A DNA stretch of 49,103 bases from CAYPIE01 sp964410665 (GTDB taxonomy: Bacteria > Planctomycetota > Planctomycetia > Gemmatales > Gemmataceae). The number at the start of each line of letters is the position of its first letter. The stretch's first letter is position 1. The notes beneath the pieces were generated by a model. That model had not been told where the DNA came from. It worked only from the letters and a program-made list of their open reading frames with translations, and did no database searches. Position numbers and translations under genes: made by a program. Shown here piece by piece: positions 43,294 through 49,103 of the stretch. The stretch lies in contig CAYPIE010000044.1 of NCBI GenBank assembly GCA_964410665.1, positions 1-49,103 on the forward strand. Direction: 5' to 3'.

Positions 43294-44208
43294 ATGGACA
43301 ACTTCTTTCCACCAACGCAAGAGATCGTGGATGCTCAGCTACAGGTGGAGGTGTTGCCAGCGTTCGCGGCGTCGCTGCTAATCTTGGCGTTGACGTTGAT
43401 CGTGTTTGGCTCACGACGGGCAGTCCCGGGGGCGGCCCTGGGATTGATCGTCGGCTTGGCGTTGGGCAACTACCTGGGTGAGGTACAGCTTGACTACTCC
43501 TTTAGCCGGGGGGAAGATGCGTGGTACCAATTCGGCCGGGCGGGGTATGAATGGCTCCCTTGGGCGGCGTTGCTGGCTTTTCTGCACGGGCTGATGGCTC
43601 GGACGCCGGGAGTACCGACCTATGTGGGTGGCGTGCTGCGGCTGGAGGCCGCGGCCGCGGCGACCCTGATGCTGGTCCCGGGGCCGATGATCGAAGAACA
43701 CGGCTGGCTGCCGTTTGCCTTTGCCGCAGTGGTGCTGGCCGAGTGGATCCTCTTAGAAGTGGTCGCCTACAACACTCCAGGTGGGGACATTCCGCTGGCG
43801 CTTGCCATCATTTTTCTCAGCCTGCCGCTGATCATTTACCACACCGGCTTTCCAACTCTGATGGTCACCGCCGCCATTCTGGGTGGTGCCCTGATCGGCA
43901 TCGTTGCCGTGACCTGGCTGGGCAAGTGTGACTCAGGCGGCATCATCCCGGTCAGCGTGGTCATGCTCAACGGGATGGCGGTGAGTGCCCAGTACAACAA
44001 CTTCGGCGGCTTACCGGCTTACCTGTTCGTCATCATGGCACTGGCACCCTTGGCCTTGCTGCTCATGCTGTTGCCACCGTTCTATAAGCTGTCTCCGGCA
44101 AAACGGCAGTTGTTGCATTTGGGGCTGGTACTCGTCCCGGTGCTGGTGGCCCTGGGGCTGGCCTATGAGGCGGTGCAGGAGCTTTCAGCGGAAGGGCCCA
44201 TGCAGTGA
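43294..44208 (+). CDS. Polytopic membrane protein of unknown function
   Basis: 304 residues; AGGAG is seven bases before the ATG. Eight or nine membrane helices can be seen, for example AASLLILALTLIVFGS, AALGLIVGLALGNYL, LEAAAAATLMLVPGPMI, IPLALAIIFLSLPLIIY, LMVTAAILGGALIGIVAVTWL, YLFVIMALAPLALLLMLLPPF and LLHLGLVLVPVLVALGLA. Loops are short apart from the one holding DYSFSRGEDAWYQFGRAGYEW. I recognise no family; similar proteins are probably confined to planctomycetes (inference). It overlaps the 3' end of the convergent pxpB-like gene by 46 bp. Confidence 0.75.
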   Translation: MDNFFPPTQEIVDAQLQVEVLPAFAASLLILALTLIVFGSRRAVPGAALGLIVGLALGNYLGEVQLDYSFSRGEDAWYQFGRAGYEWLPWAALLAFLHGLMARTPGVPTYVGGVLRLEAAAAATLMLVPGPMIEEHGWLPFAFAAVVLAEWILLEVVAYNTPGGDIPLALAIIFLSLPLIIYHTGFPTLMVTAAILGGALIGIVAVTWLGKCDSGGIIPVSVVMLNGMAVSAQYNNFGGLPAYLFVIMALAPLALLLMLLPPFYKLSPAKRQLLHLGLVLVPVLVALGLAYEAVQELSAEGPMQ

Positions 44209-44879
44209 TCCGGTCGGATCAGCCTCTGTCCGTGTATGTCTTGATACATATGTTCGTCGATTGCTCGAAAACGGATACGGTCACCGACACGTAAGGGAAA
44301 AAAGTCCGCAGCCACATCGACCAGGACCAATGGCGTTCTGCCAATGATGTTCCAACCACCCGGGCGGGCCAGCGGGTAGATGCCGGTTTGTTTTCCGGTG
44401 AGCCCGACACTTCCCGGCTCCACCCGTAAGCGCGGCGACGGTAGCCGGGAGACACCACACAATGCCTCGGGCAGGTATCCCAGATAGGGAAAACCTGGAC
44501 AAAAGCCGATCGCGTGGACCGTATACGCCTGGCGGGTGTGTAGCGCGATGATTTCCTGTGGAGTTCTCCCCAGATGCTGGGCAACGCGGTCAAGATCCAG
44601 TTGCAATGTGTAGCAGCAAGGGATCTCGTGCAGACAGCCTGGGATGATCGCTGTCTTGGGGAGAGGAGTATCGAGGCGTTGTTGCAATTCTTGGTGGATC
44701 TGTTCCCAGGGAAATTCGGTCATGTCCACGAACACACCAATTGTGGCATAGGCGGGCACCACATCGATCAGCCACTCTGGTGGCGTAAGCTGCAGCGAAC
44801 GGGCCAACTGCTGAGCGGCTTGCTCGCTGGGACAACGGATGAGAAAGGCATCATCGCCCATAGGTTCAAGCGTGGCCAT
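44163..44879 (-). CDS. pxpB: 5-oxoprolinase subunit PxpB / KipI-like protein
   Basis: 238 residues; GGAG is nine bases before the ATG. It matches the KipI/PxpB (allophanate hydrolase subunit 1) family: MGDDAFLIRCPSEQA at the start, HTRQAYTVHAIGFCPGFPYLGYLPEAL, PRLRVEPGSVGLTGKQTGIYPLARPGGWNIIGRTPL, and DFFPLRVGDRIRF. With PxpA and PxpC it would hydrolyse 5-oxoproline to glutamate using ATP. Here neither partner is adjacent: upstream is a divergent sigma factor and downstream a convergent membrane gene with a 46-bp overlap. So its partners lie elsewhere or it acts alone, for example as a kinase inhibitor like KipI (inference). Confidence 0.9.
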   Translation of the reverse strand: MATLEPMGDDAFLIRCPSEQAAQQLARSLQLTPPEWLIDVVPAYATIGVFVDMTEFPWEQIHQELQQRLDTPLPKTAIIPGCLHEIPCCYTLQLDLDRVAQHLGRTPQEIIALHTRQAYTVHAIGFCPGFPYLGYLPEALCGVSRLPSPRLRVEPGSVGLTGKQTGIYPLARPGGWNIIGRTPLVLVDVAADFFPLRVGDRIRFRAIDEHMYQDIHGQRLIRPDHCMGPSAESSCTAS

Positions 44880-44953
44880 GATGAAAAACTCCGACCAGCG
44901 TCGATCTCACTATTTTGTGAAATGAACAACCTGTGGCAAGCGTTAACTTGGCG

Positions 44954-45430
44954 ATGACACCGGAGCAGCTTGGCCTCCTGATCGATCGACACGGCGGCGC
45001 CCTGTTGCTGTACGCCCGCCAGTGGTGCGCTGCGCCTGAGGATGTAGTGCAGGAGGCGTTTATCAAGTTGCTGGCGCAGCGGCCGACGCCGGAGCCGGTG
45101 TTGCCGTGGCTGTATCGGGTGGTGCGCAATGCTGCAGTCAGTGCGGCCCGTTCGGAACAACGGCGGCAGCGGCACGAGCGGGCCGCGGCTCGCTCCGCCT
45201 GGTTCGCCAGCGACCGGTTCGGCAGCGACCTGGATTCGGAGCAGGTGGCCACAGCGTTACAAGGTGTACCGCTGGAACAGCGGGAAGTGATTATCGCCCA
45301 TCTGTGGGGCGAGTTGAGCTTTGAAGAGATCGCCCGGCTGGTACAAAGTTCGGCCAGCACAGTGTACCGACGTTACGCCGCGGGGATCGCGACTCTGCGG
45401 GAAAGGTTTGGTGTGGCATGTCCGAGGTGA
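44954..45430 (+). CDS. ECF-type RNA polymerase sigma factor with overlapping downstream genes
   Basis: 158 residues from the ATG at 44954 (MTPEQLGLLIDRHGGALLLYARQWC); a GTG at 44933 is the alternative. No Shine-Dalgarno is clear for either. Region 2 is short: APEDVVQEAFIKLLAQ and VLPWLYRVVRNAAVSAARSEQRR. Region 4 is ALQGVPLEQREVIIAHLWGELSFEEIARLVQSSASTVYRRYAAGIATLRE. It lacks long extensions. The next gene starts 13 bp before its stop codon, so the sigma factor and the small membrane protein are made together, the usual layout of a sigma factor and its anti-sigma factor. It diverges from pxpB, 74 bp away. Confidence 0.9.
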   Translation: MTPEQLGLLIDRHGGALLLYARQWCAAPEDVVQEAFIKLLAQRPTPEPVLPWLYRVVRNAAVSAARSEQRRQRHERAAARSAWFASDRFGSDLDSEQVATALQGVPLEQREVIIAHLWGELSFEEIARLVQSSASTVYRRYAAGIATLRERFGVACPR

Positions 45431-45897
45431 GGGCCGACGGGCTGGAGGGACAGTTGCGGCGTCTGGTGCCCAACGGGCCGAGCCGGGAAGGGATCGTGTT
45501 CGCCGCCGGCCGGCGGGCGGGTCAGCGCGGGTTGCTTTTCTGGCGGGCGGCGACGCTGGGCCTAACCCTGGTCAGCCTGGGGCTGGGCGGCTGGCTGCTT
45601 CGCCAGCCCGACCCAGTGGTAGTCGAGCGGATCGTGTACGTGTCGGTTCCCGCCCCGACTCCGGCGGACCGGGTTCCGTCGGCGGCAAGGGAAGGGGGGG
45701 CCGAGGCGGTCCGTTACCGGCGGCCGCCGGTCTGGGTGCCGGCTTTGGGGCCGCTACGCGACCGGCAGTTGGCGCTGCGGCTAGGGATCGACGCCTTGCC
45801 GCTTCCGGCCTTGCCCCCCCCGCCTCCGGAGGCCCGACCGTTCGCCGAGGACCGGGACGGCCCGACGGGACCATCGTTCTGGAGCGAGAGATTCTGA
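45418..45897 (+). CDS. Small single-helix membrane protein, possible anti-sigma factor
   Basis: 159 residues. A cytoplasmic N-terminus of about 40 residues (MSEVRADGLEGQLRRL) is followed by one helix (FWRAATLGLTLVSLGLGGWLL, about 41-61) and a Pro/Arg-rich external part ending in LPALPPPPPEARPF. No zinc-binding HxxxCxxC is present, so if it is an anti-sigma factor it is of a non-zinc type. It overlaps the sigma gene by 13 bp and its TGA overlaps the next ATG by one base (TGATG). Context is the main support for the role; sequence alone shows only the membrane topology. Confidence 0.65.
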   Translation: MSEVRADGLEGQLRRLVPNGPSREGIVFAAGRRAGQRGLLFWRAATLGLTLVSLGLGGWLLRQPDPVVVERIVYVSVPAPTPADRVPSAAREGGAEAVRYRRPPVWVPALGPLRDRQLALRLGIDALPLPALPPPPPEARPFAEDRDGPTGPSFWSERF

Positions 45898-47378
45898 TGA
45901 TACTTACACCTGTTTTGACGTTCGCCCTTGCGGCGGCGCCCGTTCTGAACCAGCCGCCGGGGCCCCTGTCTAAGGGGGCGGGGATGCCGAGCGGACTGTC
46001 CGGTGCCGGGAGTGTGGCCCAGCCGCGGATCAAGGTGGTCGAGCTGGAGGTGAAGCCCCGAGGGGAGCCGGACCCGGCGCTGCGTTACCGGCTGATGCCG
46101 AGCGCGGCGGAACTGCGGCGTGGGAACGCGGTGGTGTACTACCTGCGGGCGCTGCAGTTACTCGGACAAATCCGCTACCTGGAGAACGAGGAGCAACTCT
46201 CAAAGTGGGCTTACGGCCCGCTGGACCAACTGCCGGTGGCGGAGGCGCGGGAGTTCTGTAGTCCGGAGATCATGCGGGAAGTTGACTCGGGAGCGCGTTG
46301 CCGAGACTGTGACTGGCAGAACGAGAGCCGCTTCGACCAGGGGGAGTTATTCCCGCTGCTGAACGAGATCCAAAACATGCGGCGGCTGGCGCTGATCGTC
46401 AGCCTGAAGGTCCGGTGTGATGTGGCCGAGAAGAAGTTCGCCGACGCGGTGGCGACGCTGCAGTCGGGGTTCGCCATGGCCCGGCACACGGCCCGTGGGC
46501 CGACGGCCGTTCAGGGGTTGGTCGGGATCGCCATCGCCGGCATCTTGCACGGCCGGTTGGAGGAACTGATTCAGCAGCCCGAGGCACCGAACCTGTACTG
46601 GGCCATGGCCACGTTGCCGCGGCCGTTCGTCGACCTGCGGCCGGTGCTCGAGTCGGAGACGCTCTTACTGGACTCGCTGGTGGCGGACCTGGGGAAACTC
46701 GAGGGCCGCGTCCTGTCGGTCGAACAAGCCAACCGCATGGTGGTCGGGATTCAGGAAAGATTGGCCGAAATCGGCGGCGGAGCTCCGGACTTGCCGGGCT
46801 TGTTCGAGGTCCCGGCCATGGGGTTGGTGCTGGCCAGCTACGCACGGGCCCGGCAACAACTGCTCGACGAAGGGATGGACGCGGAGCGGGTGGAACAGAT
46901 GCCCACGGCCCAGGTGGTGCTGCTGGCCTCGACCCGCCGCCTGTACCGCAGCCAGCAGGCGTATTTTAAATGGGTCTACCTCCCCTACCCGGACGCCCGG
47001 CGCGCGCTGTCCGAGGCCTCCCGGCAGTTGGTCGAGGAAATCCGGTCAGGCCCGGGCCTGGACGTGCAGATGGTCCTGCTGCGGTTGCTCACCCCGGCCT
47101 TGAACAAGCTACTCGGGGCGGGCAACCGCATCGACCGCTGGGTCGCCGGCTTGCAAGCGGTGGAGGCCGTCGCCATGCAGGTGGCCGAGGACGGCAAACT
47201 CCCGGAGCGACTGACGGATGTCACCGTGGTGCCCGTGCCGCCCGACCCGCTGACGCTCGCCCCTTTCCCCTACGAGGTCCGCGGCGACATCGCCGTCCTG
47301 ACCCTGCCGACTCCCGAGGGGGAGGAGCCCAACCTGGGTAACACCCGACAGTACCGGATCAAGTTCCGCAAGCCCTGA
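45897..47378 (+). CDS. Secreted protein of unknown function in an ECF operon
   Basis: 493 residues from the ATG at 45897, which gives a signal peptide (MILTPVLTFALAAAPVLNQP). The same frame stays open 192 codons further upstream through the small membrane-protein gene, but that part is high-GC, low-complexity Arg/Gly/Pro and is taken as a shadow. The mature part is mostly helical: MPSAAELRRGNAVVYYLRALQLLGQ, CRDCDWQNESRFDQGELFPLLNEI, ALIVSLKVRCDVAEKKFADAVATLQSGFAMAR. The end (DPLTLAPFPYEVRGDIAVLTLPTPEGEEP) looks like a beta-rich tail. I recognise no named family. It sits between the sigma/anti-sigma-like pair and the DUF1559 gene, with 33 bp to the latter. Confidence 0.78.
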   Translation: MILTPVLTFALAAAPVLNQPPGPLSKGAGMPSGLSGAGSVAQPRIKVVELEVKPRGEPDPALRYRLMPSAAELRRGNAVVYYLRALQLLGQIRYLENEEQLSKWAYGPLDQLPVAEAREFCSPEIMREVDSGARCRDCDWQNESRFDQGELFPLLNEIQNMRRLALIVSLKVRCDVAEKKFADAVATLQSGFAMARHTARGPTAVQGLVGIAIAGILHGRLEELIQQPEAPNLYWAMATLPRPFVDLRPVLESETLLLDSLVADLGKLEGRVLSVEQANRMVVGIQERLAEIGGGAPDLPGLFEVPAMGLVLASYARARQQLLDEGMDAERVEQMPTAQVVLLASTRRLYRSQQAYFKWVYLPYPDARRALSEASRQLVEEIRSGPGLDVQMVLLRLLTPALNKLLGAGNRIDRWVAGLQAVEAVAMQVAEDGKLPERLTDVTVVPVPPDPLTLAPFPYEVRGDIAVLTLPTPEGEEPNLGNTRQYRIKFRKP

Positions 47379-47411
47379 GCCGGATCACAACTCAGTTTGG
47401 AGGTTTCCGTG

Positions 47412-48935
47412 ATGTTCCGCATGGTTTCGATCCTACTTGTGACGATCTTCCTTCTGTTGAACCCCGCCCGCGGCGAGACACCGGCCGAGCGGATGGGCCC
47501 GCTGTTGACCGATGACACGGTCCTTGTCGGGCATCTAGACGTCGGCCAGGTGACGCTCGCGCCGCTGTTCGAGCTCGGGGACAAGGTCTTCGGCGAGGAC
47601 TTGCAGATCCCGCCCGACAAGCGGGCGACGATCGGGGTCTTCTTCGAGGGCCTGCGGGCCCAAGGGCTCAAGGACGTGTTCCTGGTCTACCCGCTGACCG
47701 CCATCCCCGGGCCGCCCGTCGTGCTCATCCCGGGCGATCAAGCCAAGGCGTTGCCGCTGGAGCTGGTGATGGGTTTCCTCAACTCGGCCCGGCTCGAGCG
47801 GCGGAATCTCCGCGACTTCACCGCTTTCGGCCCGGCCCGGGTGCTGGACTACCTGGCCGTGGCCAAGCCACGCGCGAACCCGAACCTGGCGGCGGCGTTC
47901 GCGGTGTGCGGCGAGAGCGCGCTGAAGCTGGCGTACCTGACCAGCCCAGTGACCGAGCGGGTGGTTCGCGAGATGGCCCCGCCGTTGCCCGCGGCACTGG
48001 GTGGTGGCGATGCACGGCTTCTGGTCGATGAGTTGAAGTGGGTCGCCCTCGGGGTGGCCACGGACGAAGAGCTGACTACCACCTTCCGGGTGCAGGCAAC
48101 CAGCCCGGAGGCGGCGAAGAAGATCGAACGGCTGCTGCGCACCGGGTTCAGCCGACTCGCCGACGCCGAGGTCTCCGGCTACCGGCAAACCTACCGGGAG
48201 TTCTACCCGGAGGCGTTTGCCCTGCTGGAGGGGCTGCTACCGAAGACCGAGGGGGACACGGTCGCGACGACCCGTAAACTGCTCCCGGAGGCCGCGAAGC
48301 TGGCAACGGTGCTCCGCGAGAACCTGGGGCTCGCCGCCCGGTGGCAGTCAGCCAACAACCTCAAGCAGATCGGCTTGGGCATCCACAACTACCATGACGT
48401 CTACGGCCGTTTCCCCGCCGACATTCTGGACAAGGATGGCAAGCCACTGCTGTCCTGGCGGGTGGCGATCCTGCCGTTCCTCGAGCAGAACCACCTCTAC
48501 CAACAGTTCAAGCTCGACGAGCCCTGGGACAGCCCGCACAACCTGCAGTTGCTCAAAACGAACCAGATCAAGATCTACTCCTCTCCGGCGGACGCCCGAG
48601 CCCTGGGGAACAAGACGATTTACCTCGGGGTGGCCGGCGACGGGACGGTGTTCGGCACCCCGGAGATGAGCTACGCCAAGATCACCGACGGCACGTCGAA
48701 CACGGTCATGGTGCTCGAGGCGGCGAACGAGGCGGCGGTGCCCTGGACCAAGCCGGAAGACCTGCCGCTCAGGCCGCAGGAGCTGCTTCCCAAACTGAAC
48801 CAGCGCTTCCGGACTGGCTTCCACGCCCTGTTCGCTGACGGCAGCGTTCACTTCCTACCCAAGGGCCTGGATCCGGAGATGGTCGAGGCGCTTTTGATTA
48901 TCAACGACGGTAAGGTGATCAGGCTGCCGCGCTGA
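47412..48935 (+). CDS. DUF1559 (SBP_bac_10-like) domain secreted protein
   Basis: 507 residues from the ATG at 47412, with GGAGG eight bases upstream. A signal peptide (MFRMVSILLVTIFLLLNPARG) is followed by ~290 residues of unassigned sequence. The C-terminal ~200 match the planctomycete DUF1559 domain: NNLKQIGLGIHNYHDVYGRFPADI, LLSWRVAILPFLEQNHLYQQFKLDEPWDSPHN, ITDGTSNTVMVLEAANEAAVPWTKPEDL and FHALFADGSVHFL. In most DUF1559 proteins this domain follows a pilin-like N-terminal methylation helix; here it lies at the far end of a different protein, without the type IV prepilin motif. It is the last gene of the ECF operon and a plausible target or sensor of it (inference). Confidence 0.9.
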   Translation: MFRMVSILLVTIFLLLNPARGETPAERMGPLLTDDTVLVGHLDVGQVTLAPLFELGDKVFGEDLQIPPDKRATIGVFFEGLRAQGLKDVFLVYPLTAIPGPPVVLIPGDQAKALPLELVMGFLNSARLERRNLRDFTAFGPARVLDYLAVAKPRANPNLAAAFAVCGESALKLAYLTSPVTERVVREMAPPLPAALGGGDARLLVDELKWVALGVATDEELTTTFRVQATSPEAAKKIERLLRTGFSRLADAEVSGYRQTYREFYPEAFALLEGLLPKTEGDTVATTRKLLPEAAKLATVLRENLGLAARWQSANNLKQIGLGIHNYHDVYGRFPADILDKDGKPLLSWRVAILPFLEQNHLYQQFKLDEPWDSPHNLQLLKTNQIKIYSSPADARALGNKTIYLGVAGDGTVFGTPEMSYAKITDGTSNTVMVLEAANEAAVPWTKPEDLPLRPQELLPKLNQRFRTGFHALFADGSVHFLPKGLDPEMVEALLIINDGKVIRLPR

Positions 48936-48969
48936 GGGAAGTGAGTGACCGATGTAAGACCAGAGGTGT

Positions 48970-49080
48970 TTGCGATGCGGGAAGAGGCAGAGGCGGTTGC
49001 GATGCGGGAAAGCGGCAGAGGCGGTTGCGGTGCGGGGAAGCGGCAGACGCGGTTGCGGTGCGCGGAAAGAGACAGAGGCG
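48970..49080. repeat. 28-bp tandem repeat after the DUF1559 gene
   Basis: Four copies of a unit like TTGCGATGCGGGAAAGCGGC plus AGAGGCGG start at 48970, 48997, 49025 and 49053; the first is one base shorter and the last degraded, and the series fades towards the window edge. It is purine-rich on the plus strand and lies just past the stop codon at 48935. It may continue outside the window. Confidence 0.8.
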
Positions 49081-49103
49081 AATGCGGAGAGAAAGAAGCA
49101 GCG

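Noticed and set aside
45321..45896. 192-codon open frame upstream of and in frame with the secreted protein at 45897
   Set aside because: It overlaps the sigma and small membrane genes, is Arg/Gly/Pro-rich without motifs, and a signal peptide begins exactly at 45897, coupled to the preceding stop.

Overview
This 49.1 kb, GC-rich window carries no rRNA, tRNA, CRISPR array or recognisable insertion sequence. Its gene content points to a planctomycete, most likely of the Gemmatales/Gemmataceae type (inference). The evidence is: a paired DUF1592/1588-type cytochrome protein and DUF1552 protein, a DUF1559 protein, two TIGR03000-like proteins with Cys-Gly-Tyr repeats, a YTV-like repeat protein, a Ser/Thr kinase paired with an ECF sigma factor, and LEPR-like N-termini on secreted repeat proteins.

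Layout, left to right. A secreted beta-helix protein runs off the left edge (1-747, minus), then aconitase acnA (1327-4107, minus) and a secreted YTV-like repeat protein (4305-5312, minus). A three-gene glycosyltransferase operon follows (5708-13040, plus): one GT2+GT4 multidomain enzyme and two tandem paralogous GT4 enzymes. Next come ribH, a membrane-anchored unknown, an Sfp-type phosphopantetheinyl transferase, an ArsR regulator and an ABC-2 exporter pair (13021-17600). The first ECF system (17970-20951, minus) is a sigma factor followed by a kinase that fuses a zinc-binding anti-sigma-like N-terminus, a kinase domain, one membrane helix and a beta-helix tail. It diverges from an RTX-repeat protein with an HEIAH zinc-protease motif (21244-22965).

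The second ECF system (23618-27053, minus) is a response regulator, a histidine kinase and an ECF sigma factor in one operon. The DUF1592/PSCyt1 - DUF1552 pair (27326-31413, minus) comes next. A CPC-type metal ATPase with an unusual Gly/Met-rich C-terminal membrane extension (31836-34604, plus) converges on the two TIGR03000-like Cys-rich proteins (34657-36624, minus). Housekeeping genes follow: an S41 processing protease, folC, glmS, a YfcE-like phosphodiesterase, a YceI-like protein, an unknown polytopic membrane protein and an isolated pxpB/kipI-like gene (36883-44879). The right end is a tightly overlapped plus-strand operon (44954-48935): a third ECF sigma factor, a small one-helix membrane protein that may be its anti-sigma factor, a secreted unknown and a DUF1559 protein. 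The window closes with a 28-bp tandem repeat.

The main theme is envelope and surface biology under several signal-transduction modules: three ECF sigma factors, each in a different partner architecture. The most unusual items are the anti-sigma/kinase/beta-helix fusion, the ATPase extension with an AT-rich island in its P domain, and the RTX-zincin. All functions were read from motifs by eye; no database search was run.
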